Source: Streptomyces rubellomurinus (GTDB taxonomy: Bacteria; Actinomycetota; Actinomycetes; Streptomycetales; Streptomycetaceae). From it: DNA of 64,000 nt. The DNA lies in NCBI RefSeq assembly GCF_000961885.1, contig NZ_JZKH01000015.1, positions 1 to 64,000 on the forward strand, read 5' to 3'. Position 1 is the first letter of the stretch; each line of letters opens with the position of its first letter. The notes beneath the pieces were generated by a model. It saw only the letters and a program-made list of their open reading frames with translations, was not told the origin of the DNA and did no database searches. Shown piece by piece: positions 8,935 to 16,888 of the stretch. Both the position numbers and the translations under genes were made by a program.

Positions 8935-9567
8935 ATGAACGCCGCACGCACCGCGGCGCCCCGCCGGGCCGGCCTCCGCCGGCCCGGCTCCGGGCGCGCC
9001 CGCTCCGCCCTGCGCCCGGCGGCGCTCGCCTGCGCCGCCCTGGCCCTCGTCCTGACCGGCTGCACCGGGGAGTCCTCCCCCGAGCACAAGAACGCCGCCG
9101 ACACCATCAAGGACCTCGGCGCCGTCCCGATCCCCACCCCGCCCCCGGCCCGCCCGACGCCCGTCGCCGACGAGCAGCACCTGCAGCTGGTCGCCATGGG
9201 CGACACCGTCCAGGCCAAGCTGCCCGAGGGCGGCGCGGTGGTCAGCGCCTCCGGCCCCACCCAGGGCGACACGGCCGAGCCGGACGCCTCCGGGAAGGTC
9301 CCGGAGCGCACCACCGGCACCATCACCGTCACCGTCCGGCAGGCCACCGCCCCGGTCACCATCAGCGCCGCGGACTTCTCCTCCCGCGACGACCAGGGCG
9401 CCGACATCCCGCTGACCGCCACCGGCCCGGCCACCGTCACCGCCGCCCCCGGCGGCACCGCGACCCTCACCCTCACCGGCACCTACCAGGCCGGCGCCGC
9501 CCAGCTCACCTGGCGCCACGACGGCAAGCCCGTCACCGTCTGGGATTTCACCATCGAACTCGACTGA
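8935..9567 (+). CDS. Secreted lipoprotein, function unknown
   Basis: Protein of 210 residues with an N-terminal Arg-rich stretch, a hydrophobic helix and the lipobox LTGC near residue 43, so it should be lipid-anchored outside the membrane. The mature part is rich in Thr, Ala and Pro and predicted all-beta (TGTITVTVRQATAPVTI, GTATLTLTGTYQAG), resembling an immunoglobulin-like or DUF4352-like fold; no enzyme motif is seen. It follows the phosphoesterase by 33 bases, suggesting a two-gene operon in which it may act as an anchored partner. Its last 85 bases overlap the 3' end of the convergent multicopper oxidase gene. Confidence 0.8.
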   Translation: MNAARTAAPRRAGLRRPGSGRARSALRPAALACAALALVLTGCTGESSPEHKNAADTIKDLGAVPIPTPPPARPTPVADEQHLQLVAMGDTVQAKLPEGGAVVSASGPTQGDTAEPDASGKVPERTTGTITVTVRQATAPVTISAADFSSRDDQGADIPLTATGPATVTAAPGGTATLTLTGTYQAGAAQLTWRHDGKPVTVWDFTIELD

Positions 9568-11153
9568 CCGGCCCCGGTCTCGACGTATTCGACCAGCTGC
9601 ATCATCCCGAGGTCCTCGTGCTGGAGCTGGTGGCAGTGGGCGACGGTGCGGCCGGTGAAGTCCTCGTACTTCACCAGGAAGGTCACGCTGTCCCCCGGCG
9701 ACCCGCCGGCCAGGCCGATGGTGTCCTGCCAGACCGGCGGGTCGAGCCGGACGCCGTTGCGGTGGGTGACGAGCACGTGGTTGGTGTGCAGGTGGAAGGG
9801 GTGGTTGAACTCCGGCCGGTCCTCGTCCGTGCGCACCGTCCACCGTTCGACGGTGCCGAGCGCCAGGGTGTGGTTGACGTGGTCGGGGTCGAACAGGCCG
9901 TAGGCGGGGTCGCGGGTGAGGTCCCCGCCCGGGTCGGCGGCGGGGGTCGGGTGGCTGCCGAGCATCCGGTAGGCGTTCGGGAACGGCTGGCCGAAGACGC
10001 CCGGGTCGACGTGGAAGACCACCTCGCGGTCCGCGCCCGGGTCGGTGAGGTCGTTCTCGTCGAGGTACGGCTTGCCCTGCGGCAGCGCCGCCGGCAGGTC
10101 CATCGGCGGGTCGACCGGGTCGCCCGCCACCTCGACGGTCATCAGCGGGCCGTCGACGCCGTCCGCCCGCAGCTCGTACGTCCCCGGCTCGCCGCCGCGC
10201 ACCAGCACGTCGGCCCGGTTGCCCATCGCCAGGCCCAGGGTGTCCCGGGCGACGGGCGCGGCGAAGGTCACCCCGTCCTGGGCGATCTGGTACAGCTCCA
10301 ACGGCCCCGGTTCCCCGTGCACCTGCAGCGAGAGCGCGGTGAACGCCGTCGCCGCGACCAGCCGCCACCGCTGCACCTCGCCGGGGCGCAGCGCGAGGAC
10401 GGGGTTCAGGGCGCCGTTGACGGTGAGGACGGCCGGGACGGCGGCCAGTGACCCGCCGGTGGTGAAGTCGGGGACGGTGCCGTCCTTGAGCCGGAGTTCG
10501 TTGACGCAGACGACGAGGTCGGCGGCCGCCCGGATCTCGGGCACCTCGTCGACGTCGCCCTCGACGACGAGGACCCCGGCCATGCCGCCGACGAGCTGCG
10601 TGGCGGTGGCCCCGTGCAGGTGCGGGTGGTACCAGTAGGTGCCGGCGGGGTGCCCGGCCGGGATCTCGACGGTCGTCAGGTACTGCGGCTCGGGCGCGCC
10701 CTCGTCGGCCTCCTCGGCCGTGCGCGGCACGAACACCCGCTGCACGTTGTCGGCGTCGCCGGAGGGCGGGACGTGCATCCCGTGGGTGTGCAGGTTGAAG
10801 CTGTTGGCGTCGTGCGGCCGGTTGTGACCGCCGTCGTGCGGCGGGTTCGGCGGCAGTCCGTTGACCTGGGTGAGCCGCAGCACGTCCCCGCCGCGCACCC
10901 GCAGGGTCGGCCCGGGGATGCCCGCGTTGTACGTCCGGGTGGTGACCGTCCCGTACCCGGGGACGGCGACGTCCGCGAAGCGCACGTCGAGCACCGCCTC
11001 GGCGCCGAGCACCGCCGGCTGCGGGAAGTCGGCTCCCGCCGCGACCGTCGCGACCGCCCGTCCGGCCCCCGCGCGGCCAGTCACCCCGGCCGCGGCCGCC
11101 ACGAGGGCCGCTCTGAGCACCGTCCGCCGACTGATTCCGTCATTTCGTCCCAT
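9483..11153 (-). CDS. Multicopper oxidase with Tat signal (three-domain laccase/bilirubin oxidase type)
   Basis: Extracellular copper enzyme of 556 residues that oxidises phenols, metals or similar donors and reduces oxygen to water. The start has a twin-arginine motif (ISRRTVLRAALVAAAAG), so it is exported folded. All four copper motifs are present: HTHGMH, YHPHLHG, HPFHLHTNH and HCHQLQHEDLGMM, the last with the Met axial ligand of type 1 copper. Cupredoxin domains occupy roughly residues 45-200, 210-340 and 380-530. The ATG lies near the divergent permease promoter region. The C-terminal ~25 residues past the last copper motif are encoded opposite the lipoprotein gene, an unusually long convergent overlap. 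Confidence 0.95.
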   Translation of the reverse strand: MGRNDGISRRTVLRAALVAAAAGVTGRAGAGRAVATVAAGADFPQPAVLGAEAVLDVRFADVAVPGYGTVTTRTYNAGIPGPTLRVRGGDVLRLTQVNGLPPNPPHDGGHNRPHDANSFNLHTHGMHVPPSGDADNVQRVFVPRTAEEADEGAPEPQYLTTVEIPAGHPAGTYWYHPHLHGATATQLVGGMAGVLVVEGDVDEVPEIRAAADLVVCVNELRLKDGTVPDFTTGGSLAAVPAVLTVNGALNPVLALRPGEVQRWRLVAATAFTALSLQVHGEPGPLELYQIAQDGVTFAAPVARDTLGLAMGNRADVLVRGGEPGTYELRADGVDGPLMTVEVAGDPVDPPMDLPAALPQGKPYLDENDLTDPGADREVVFHVDPGVFGQPFPNAYRMLGSHPTPAADPGGDLTRDPAYGLFDPDHVNHTLALGTVERWTVRTDEDRPEFNHPFHLHTNHVLVTHRNGVRLDPPVWQDTIGLAGGSPGDSVTFLVKYEDFTGRTVAHCHQLQHEDLGMMQLVEYVETGAGQSSSMVKSQTVTGLPSWRQVSWAAPAW

Positions 11154-11280
11154 AAGCGGACAATCTAGATCCCTGCCCCCGGCCGTCCGGGAAGCCGCGC
11201 CGCGGCCTCCCCCGGCCGACGGTGCGTCAGATCTGAGCTTTCCGTGCCCCTTTCACACCCGCTCTGAGCTGGCCTTTTGT

Positions 11281-11295
11281 GTTCGGTGAGCGAAC
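11281..11295. promoter_or_regulatory. Small palindrome in the oxidase/permease divergent spacer
   Basis: GTTCG, five bases, then CGAAC. It lies about 130 bases upstream of both flanking starts in a spacer (11154-11426) with no gene. It could be an operator, but a 5-bp arm can arise by chance. Confidence 0.25.
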
Positions 11296-11426
11296 AGTTA
11301 TCGAAGCCTTGTTCCGATACTCGGGCGTAGAAGTTAGGTTGCACCGCAATGCGCGGGTCTGTCCCCCACCCTCCGGCGTGCGAGCCGAGGGTCACTCCGC
11401 GACGGAAAGGCACAGGACACCCTGAG

Positions 11427-12878
11427 ATGAGTGCGGACACCACCAAGCAGGCGGCGCCCCCCACCCCCGGCTCCCAGCCGCCGGCCCCGATCGGGCACGG
11501 CGGCGACGGCCACCTGAAGGCCGGCCTCAAGAACCGCCACCTGTCGATGATCGCCATCGGCGGCGTGATCGGCGCCGGCCTCTTCGTCGGCTCCGGCGCG
11601 GGCATCGCCTCCACCGGCCCGGGCATCCTGCTCTCCTACGCGCTGGCCGGCGTGCTGGTCGTGCTGGTGATGCGGATGCTCGGCGAGATGGCGGCCGCCG
11701 ACCCGCAGAGCGGATCGTTCTCGGCCTACGCGGACCGCGCGCTCGGCCGCTGGGCCGGGTTCACCATCGGCTGGCTGTACTGGTTCTTCTGGGTCGTGGT
11801 CCTCGCCGTCGAGGCGACGGCCGGCGCCAAGATCCTCAACCAGTGGGTGCCGGGCGTGCCGCAGTGGGCCTGGGCGCTGATCGTGATGGCGGCGCTCACC
11901 GCCACCAACCTGTTCTCGGTCGCCTCCTACGGCGAGTTCGAGTTCTGGTTCGCCGGCATCAAGGTGGTGGCGATCGCCGCGTTCCTGGTGATCGGCGGCC
12001 TCGCCGTCTTCGGCGCCCTGCCGGACACCGACGCGGTCGGCCTCAGCAACCTCACCGGCCACGGCGGCTTCCTGCCGAACGGCGTCGGCGCGGTCTTCAC
12101 CGGCATGCTCACCGTCGTGTTCGCCTTCATGGGCAGCGAGATCGTCACCCTCGCCGCGGGCGAGTCGGAGGACCCGGAGAAGGCGGTCAGCAAGGCCACC
12201 AACAGCGTCATCTGGCGCATCGGCGTCTTCTACCTGGGCTCGATCCTGCTCGTGGTCACCCTGCTGCCCTGGGACTCCGCCGAGGTCAAGGCCAGCCCGT
12301 ACGTCGCCGTCCTCAACCACGTCGGCATCCCGCACGCCGGCCAGGTGATGGACGTGATCGTGCTGACCGCCGTGCTGTCCTGCCTCAACTCCGGCATGTA
12401 CACCGCCTCCCGGATGGCGTTCTCGCTCGGCCAGCGCGGCGACGCCCCGAAGGCCTTCGCGACGGTGAACTCCCGCGGCGTCCCGCAGGTCGCCATCCTG
12501 TCCTCGGTGGTCTTCGGCTTCGTCGCCGTCTTCTTCAACTACACCTCCCCGGACACCGTCTTCTCCTTCCTGCTCAACTCCTCCGGCGCCGTCGCCCTGT
12601 TCGTCTGGCTGGTGATCTGCTTCTCCCAGCTGCGCATGCGCAAGATCATCGAGCGCGAGACGCCCGAGCGGCTGACCGTCCGGATGTGGCTGTACCCGTA
12701 CCTGACCTGGGTCGCCATCGGCATGATCGGCTTCGTCATCGCCTACATGTTCACGGACGAGGACGGCCGCAAGCAGATGTACCTCTCGCTGGTCGCCGCC
12801 GCCATCGTCCTCGGCGCCGCCGTCCTCGTCGGCCGCCGCCGCCGGGCCGCCGCCGAAGCGGCCCTGCCGAAGGCCTGA
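11427..12878 (+). CDS. Amino acid permease (APC superfamily, GABA/aromatic permease-like)
   Basis: Inner-membrane transporter of 483 residues with about 12 hydrophobic helices. The first helix carries the APC substrate motif GGVIGAGLFVGSG, and MLGEMAAADPQSGSFSAYADRALG is the conserved loop after helix 2. FAFMGSEIVTLAAGESEDP in helix 6 and SRMAFSLGQRGDAPKAFATVN in the cytoplasmic loop match the amino acid transporter (AAT) subfamily that imports GABA, proline or aromatic amino acids with protons. The N-terminal ~35 residues are soluble and Pro-rich. The ATG at 11427 starts this protein; an upstream in-frame extension has no ribosome site. A perfect hairpin terminator follows. The specific substrate is not assigned. 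Confidence 0.93.
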   Translation: MSADTTKQAAPPTPGSQPPAPIGHGGDGHLKAGLKNRHLSMIAIGGVIGAGLFVGSGAGIASTGPGILLSYALAGVLVVLVMRMLGEMAAADPQSGSFSAYADRALGRWAGFTIGWLYWFFWVVVLAVEATAGAKILNQWVPGVPQWAWALIVMAALTATNLFSVASYGEFEFWFAGIKVVAIAAFLVIGGLAVFGALPDTDAVGLSNLTGHGGFLPNGVGAVFTGMLTVVFAFMGSEIVTLAAGESEDPEKAVSKATNSVIWRIGVFYLGSILLVVTLLPWDSAEVKASPYVAVLNHVGIPHAGQVMDVIVLTAVLSCLNSGMYTASRMAFSLGQRGDAPKAFATVNSRGVPQVAILSSVVFGFVAVFFNYTSPDTVFSFLLNSSGAVALFVWLVICFSQLRMRKIIERETPERLTVRMWLYPYLTWVAIGMIGFVIAYMFTDEDGRKQMYLSLVAAAIVLGAAVLVGRRRRAAAEAALPKA

Positions 12879-12902
12879 CCCCTCGCCCCACCCCGCTGGA
12901 AC

Positions 12903-12942
12903 GCCGGGCCCGGCAGCCACCCCCACGGCTGCCGGGCCCGGC
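12903..12942 (+). terminator. Perfect hairpin terminator after the permease
   Basis: A 16-bp perfect stem (GCCGGGCCCGGCAGCC and its complement) closes an 8-base loop, 24 bases past the permease stop. There is no T-run, which is normal for Streptomyces terminators. Confidence 0.8.
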
Positions 12943-13036
12943 CCGTTCCACCGCCCCGGCCGGGCTCGGCGGGGCGGGAAACGAACAGACCGGGGCAGAT
13001 TCGGACCGAACCGGGCGGGGTGGGACGATACCTGCC

Positions 13037-14308
13037 ATGTCCAGCACGTCTCCCCCGGTCACGTCGCCCCCGGTCGGGGGCACCGCCGCCGCCCCGCCCG
13101 ACCCGCTCCGCCGCCTGCTGCTCGACCTGGGCGACGCCCTGCTCGGCGGCGGCCTGCCCGTCCACGACGTCGAGGAGGAGCTCCGCGCGCTCGGGCAGGC
13201 CCTGGGCGCTCCGGAGGTGCGGGTCGCCGCCCTGACCAACGGGCTGTTCGTCGCCCTGGACGCCGACGAGGCCACCCGGTTCCAGCCGGTAGGCGCCGCG
13301 CTAAGGTTCGAGCAGACCGCCGACGTCCTGCACCTGGTGCACCGGCTGCGCACGGGCGAGCTCGACGGCCCCCGGGCGCTCGCCGAGCTGGACGCGATCC
13401 GGCGGGCGCCGGCCCGCTGGCCCGCCTGGGTGGCCGACCTCGGGGCGCTGCCGGTCGGCGTGGGCGTCTGCCTGTTCCTGCAGCCGGCGGCCGCGAACGT
13501 GCTCGCCGCCGGGGCCGGCTCGCTGATCGTCGTGGGGCTGACCGTGCTCGCACGGCGCCTGCCGTACCTGCGGCCGCTGCTGCCCGTCACGGCGGGCTTC
13601 CTGGTCGCACTGCTCGTGCTCTCCCTCGCGCGGGCCTCGCTGCTGGACGGGCCGCTGCGGACGATCGTCGCCACGCTGGCGATCCTGCTGCCCGGCGGGC
13701 TGCTGGTCACCGGGCTGTCGGAGATCGCGGCCGGCGCGGCCAGCGCCGGGACGGCCCGGCTGGTGTCCGGCGCGGTGCAGCTCGCGCTGTTCCTCGCCGG
13801 GGTGGCCGCCGCCGCGACGGCGATCGGCATGCCGGCCAGCGCCCTGGCCAACGTCCGGGTCGCCGAGCCGAGTTGGTGGGTGATCGGACTCGGGCTGGCG
13901 ATCGCGGTGGCCGGCGTCGTGATCAACGTCAACACCCCGCCCCCGGCCATCCCGTGGATCGCCGCGGTGATCGCGGTCAGCGTCACCGTCCAGGTGGTGG
14001 TCGGCTCGGTGCACGGCGCGGCGATCGGCGGCCTGGCCGGCGCGGTCTCCGCGGCGGTCGCCGCCACCCTGGTGCACTGGCTGCCCGGCGGCCCGCTCTG
14101 GCAGGTGCTCTACCTCCCGGCGTTCTGGATCGTCGTCCCCGGCTCCTTCGGCCTGCTGAACACCGCGCAGATCGAGGTCGGCAACGGCGCGCAGTCCGTC
14201 CTGGCGGCGGTGTCGGCGGTGTTCGGGGTGTCGATCGGCACCCTGATCGGCTCGGTGGTCAGCCGCATCCCCCGCCCCTCCCTCGCCGTGCTCCGGCCGC
14301 GCACCTGA
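13037..14308 (+). CDS. ThrE-family threonine/serine exporter
   Basis: Membrane protein of 423 residues. A soluble N-terminal domain (about 1-130) has LLLDLGDALLGGGLPVHDVEEEL, resembling the ThrE start where a conserved LG.LLL.GA..VE segment precedes the membrane part. It is followed by about ten hydrophobic helices in two groups: the ThrE_1 region with LIVVGLTVLARRLPYLRPLLP, and a C-terminal half (PAFWIVVPGSFGLLNTAQI) that matches the ThrB/DUF3815-like half, where VPGSxG is conserved. It should export threonine or serine with the proton gradient. The ATG lies in CTGCCATG with only a weak purine tract. A convergent IclR gene follows directly. Confidence 0.88.
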   Translation: MSSTSPPVTSPPVGGTAAAPPDPLRRLLLDLGDALLGGGLPVHDVEEELRALGQALGAPEVRVAALTNGLFVALDADEATRFQPVGAALRFEQTADVLHLVHRLRTGELDGPRALAELDAIRRAPARWPAWVADLGALPVGVGVCLFLQPAAANVLAAGAGSLIVVGLTVLARRLPYLRPLLPVTAGFLVALLVLSLARASLLDGPLRTIVATLAILLPGGLLVTGLSEIAAGAASAGTARLVSGAVQLALFLAGVAAAATAIGMPASALANVRVAEPSWWVIGLGLAIAVAGVVINVNTPPPAIPWIAAVIAVSVTVQVVVGSVHGAAIGGLAGAVSAAVAATLVHWLPGGPLWQVLYLPAFWIVVPGSFGLLNTAQIEVGNGAQSVLAAVSAVFGVSIGTLIGSVVSRIPRPSLAVLRPRT

Positions 14309-14309
14309 G

Positions 14310-15023
14310 CTACGCCTGCCGCAGCGCCTCGCCGAGGCGGGCGGCCGCCTCGACGACGGCCTGGGACAGGTGCGCGCCCGGGTGCCGGCTGAGCCGTTCG
14401 ATCGGGCCGGAGACGGAGACGGCGGCCACCACGCGGTTGGAGGGGCCGCGCACCGGCGCGGACACCGAGGCGACCCCGGGCTCGCGCTCGCCGAGGGACT
14501 GCGCCCAGCCGCGCCGCCGGACGCCGCTCAGCGCGGTGGCGGTGAACCGGGCGCCCTGCAGGCCGCGGTGCAGGCGCTCGGGCTCCTCCCAGGCCAGCAG
14601 GACCTGGGCGGCCGAGCCGGCCTTCATCGGTAGCGTGACGCCGACCGGGACGGTGTCCCGCAGACCGGACAGCCGCTCGGCGGCGGCCACGCAGATCCGC
14701 ACCTCGCCCTGCCGCCGGTACAGCTGGGCGCTCTCGCCGGTGACGTCGCGCAGCTGGGTCAGCACCGGCCCGGCGGCCGCCAGCAGGCGGTCCTCGCCGG
14801 CGGCCGCCGAGAGCTCCGTGAGCCGCGGGCCGAGGATGAACCGGCCCTGCAGGTCCCGGCCGACCAGCCGGTGGCGCTCCAGCGCGACGGCGAGCCGGTG
14901 CACGGTGGGCCGGGCCAGGCCGGTGGCGCCGACCAACCCGGCCAGCGTGGCGGGCCCGGCCTCCAGGGTGGTGAGGATCGAGGTGACCTTGTCGAGCACG
15001 CCAACGCCGCTCGTGTTCTCCAT
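14310..15023 (-). CDS. IclR-family transcription regulator, NdgR/LtbR-like
   Basis: DNA-binding regulator of 237 residues. The N-terminal winged helix (about 5-75) has GVLDKVTSILTTLEAGP, then LAGLVGATGLARPTVHRLAVAL as the recognition region. The C-terminal IclR effector domain (about 80-235) contains GESAQLYRRQGEVRICVA, MKAGSAAQVLLAWEEPERL and GVASVSAPVRG. From memory it is strikingly close to NdgR/LtbR, which controls leucine and other amino acid genes in Streptomyces and is normally divergent from leuCD. Here no leuCD is adjacent: the upstream spacer is empty for ~480 bases. It may be a second copy. The ATG at 15023 is preceded by GGAG. A perfect inverted repeat lies 24 bases upstream. Confidence 0.93.
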   Translation of the reverse strand: MENTSGVGVLDKVTSILTTLEAGPATLAGLVGATGLARPTVHRLAVALERHRLVGRDLQGRFILGPRLTELSAAAGEDRLLAAAGPVLTQLRDVTGESAQLYRRQGEVRICVAAAERLSGLRDTVPVGVTLPMKAGSAAQVLLAWEEPERLHRGLQGARFTATALSGVRRRGWAQSLGEREPGVASVSAPVRGPSNRVVAAVSVSGPIERLSRHPGAHLSQAVVEAAARLGEALRQA

Positions 15024-15046
15024 GGACGGGTACTCCAGTCTCAGAA

Positions 15047-15079
15047 CCCGTGAGCGACCGGGTGGGTGCTGCTCACGGG
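15047..15079. promoter_or_regulatory. Inverted repeat upstream of the IclR gene
   Basis: CCCGTGAGC and GCTCACGGG, perfect 9-bp arms with a 15-base spacer, centred ~40 bases before the IclR start. This could be an autoregulatory operator. The rest of the gene-free stretch 15080-15506 shows no further structure I can support. Confidence 0.4.
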
Positions 15080-15506
15080 GGCTCCGCGCGGGGAGCGTGG
15101 GGGTGGTCAGCGAGGACGGGCCGGAGAAGTCGGCCGGTCGCCTGCGCCGGGCACGAGACGGGTACGCGGAAGCGCCGGGGCGGGAAGCGCCCGGGCGAAG
15201 GACAGCACAGGAAGCACCGTGTCTCCTCATCTTTCCCGCGCCACGTTGGCGACAGGCCGGAGTTGGCACTGATCCCGGACGCCGCGGCGCGCACGTCGCG
15301 CGCCGAGTCGAACGGGGAGTTGCCGGGGCTTCGTCGGGCCGGTCCCTCCACCCCTCTGGATGATTCGCGGAGAACCCTACAAGACACCCCCGGCCCGCCA
15401 CCAAACCTCCCCTTCCCCCACCCCCTGGAGAACGGCGGCCGGAGAACGGCGGTGCACCGGCCGCCGCAGCGGCCGGTGCACCCGGTCCCCGTGTACCGAC
15501 CGGCGG

Positions 15507-16628
15507 TCAGTGCAGCACGTCGAGCGCGTTGTCCGCGTCGTTGACGAAGTAGACGGCGTCCCGGTCGAGGTCCAGCGCGAGACCGAACAGCGCCCCCGAA
15601 CCGGGCGGGCTGCCCTCGTTGTTGATCTGCTTGACGGCCACCTGCTCCCCGGCCGGCGTGGTCTCGACGATGTTGCCGTCCCCGCCGTTGACCGTCAGGA
15701 CGTCACCCCGGGGCGTGATCGCCATCCCCAGCGGGCCGTTGAGGCTGCCGCCCGTGGTGACGAGCTGCCCGGTGCCGGCGCTGTCCGTCCGGAAGATCGC
15801 GTTCGGAATGGCGGTGATCCGGCTCAGCACGGTGTCGGCGACGAAGAGCGAGCCGTCGTGGCCGAGGCCGACGCCGGTCGGGCCGACCACCAGCGCCGCC
15901 GGGTCCGTCCGCTCCGGGAAGCCGGAGCCGATCACGGTGGTGGCCACCCGCTGCGGCGGCTCGTCGCCCGCGTCGCACAGGGTGATCCGCAGGACGGTGC
16001 CCTGGTCGACCTGCTGGCCGTTGCCCGCGACCGTCCCGTTGAGCACGTTGGTCACGAACAGCTCGCTGCGCTTGCCGATGCTGATCGCGGTCATGTCCCA
16101 GGGCCCGTTGATGCCGTCCCCGACGAGGGTCTCGCGCACCGTGCCGTGCTTGTCGAGCACCAGCAGGCAGCCGGCCTGGGCGGTGGCGGACGTGCCGTCC
16201 GTGGTGGGCAGGCTGCCGACCACGACCCAGCCGCCGGGCAGCACGGTCAGCGCCGTGGTGAGGCCGACCCCGCCGGGGCAGGGGCCGGGCAGGTTGTTCG
16301 GGTCGATCGTGGCGAAGGTCGTCCGGGTGCCGCCCGGGGTGATCTGCACCAGCGTGGTGCCGGTGCCCTGCGCGTTGGCCGAGTTGTTGAAGTTGCTGAT
16401 CAGGACGTTGCCCCGGTGCAGGTCACCGACGCTCTCCCGGATGGTGAACGTGCCGTACGGGTTCACGTCGCCGTTCCCGGGGACGGTGGACGCGACGGGT
16501 GACACGGTGTGCAACCGGTCGAGGAACGCCGACGGGTCGGCGGCGGCCCCGGCGGGGGTCGCACCGGCGGCCAGGCCGACGGTCAGCACCGCCGTCGCCA
16601 GCGCGCTCGAACAGGCCCGAAGTCTCAT
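15507..16628 (-). CDS. Secreted beta-propeller-like (NHL-type) protein
   Basis: Exported protein of 373 residues. Residues 1-27 are a signal peptide ending ATPAGAAA. The mature part has repeated blades of the NHL/SMP-30 type: phrases such as NVLISNFNNS, GWVVVGSLP, LFVTNVLNG, GSLFVADTVLSRITAI, GDVLTVNGGDGNIVE and DAVYFVNDADNALDVLH recur at intervals of about 50 residues, each blade ending in a hydrophobic strand. There is no catalytic signature, so binding or scaffolding is as likely as hydrolysis. The ATG at 16628 follows an AAGG about ten bases upstream; the upstream reading frame is spurious. The gene stands alone; its upstream neighbour on the same strand is the ligase, 250 bases away. Confidence 0.85.
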   Translation of the reverse strand: MRLRACSSALATAVLTVGLAAGATPAGAAADPSAFLDRLHTVSPVASTVPGNGDVNPYGTFTIRESVGDLHRGNVLISNFNNSANAQGTGTTLVQITPGGTRTTFATIDPNNLPGPCPGGVGLTTALTVLPGGWVVVGSLPTTDGTSATAQAGCLLVLDKHGTVRETLVGDGINGPWDMTAISIGKRSELFVTNVLNGTVAGNGQQVDQGTVLRITLCDAGDEPPQRVATTVIGSGFPERTDPAALVVGPTGVGLGHDGSLFVADTVLSRITAIPNAIFRTDSAGTGQLVTTGGSLNGPLGMAITPRGDVLTVNGGDGNIVETTPAGEQVAVKQINNEGSPPGSGALFGLALDLDRDAVYFVNDADNALDVLH

Positions 16629-16807
16629 GTGTACTGCCTTCTGGAGGGCGGGCCGGACGGCCGGAGCCCGGCGTCCGACCCGCGCGAGTACTCGGATCGC
16701 CCCCCGGGCCTGTCGGACAAGCCCCGGCCGCCACGCTAGGCACCCGCCGCCGCGGCCCGCCCGGCGACGTGCGCCGAATGCCGGGCACCCGGGTGACGAC
16801 CCACCCT

Positions 16808-16888
16808 CCCTCAGGCCCCGCCCGCCGTCAGGCCCTGCCTCCGTCAGGCCACGCCCTCCCTCGGACCACGCCTCCGTCAGGCCGGTGC
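16808..16888. repeat. Imperfect ~16-bp tandem repeat around the ligase stop codon
   Basis: About five copies of a unit like CCGTCAGGCC(A/C/T)CGCCT lie end to end, the last containing the ligase stop codon. The array fills the spacer between the ligase and the secreted protein and can fold; it may act in transcript ending or have arisen by slippage. Confidence 0.6.

Noticed and set aside
11843..13036. Extended upstream frame of the ThrE gene
   Set aside because: It overlaps the permease in another frame and is low-complexity; the protein family starts at 13037.
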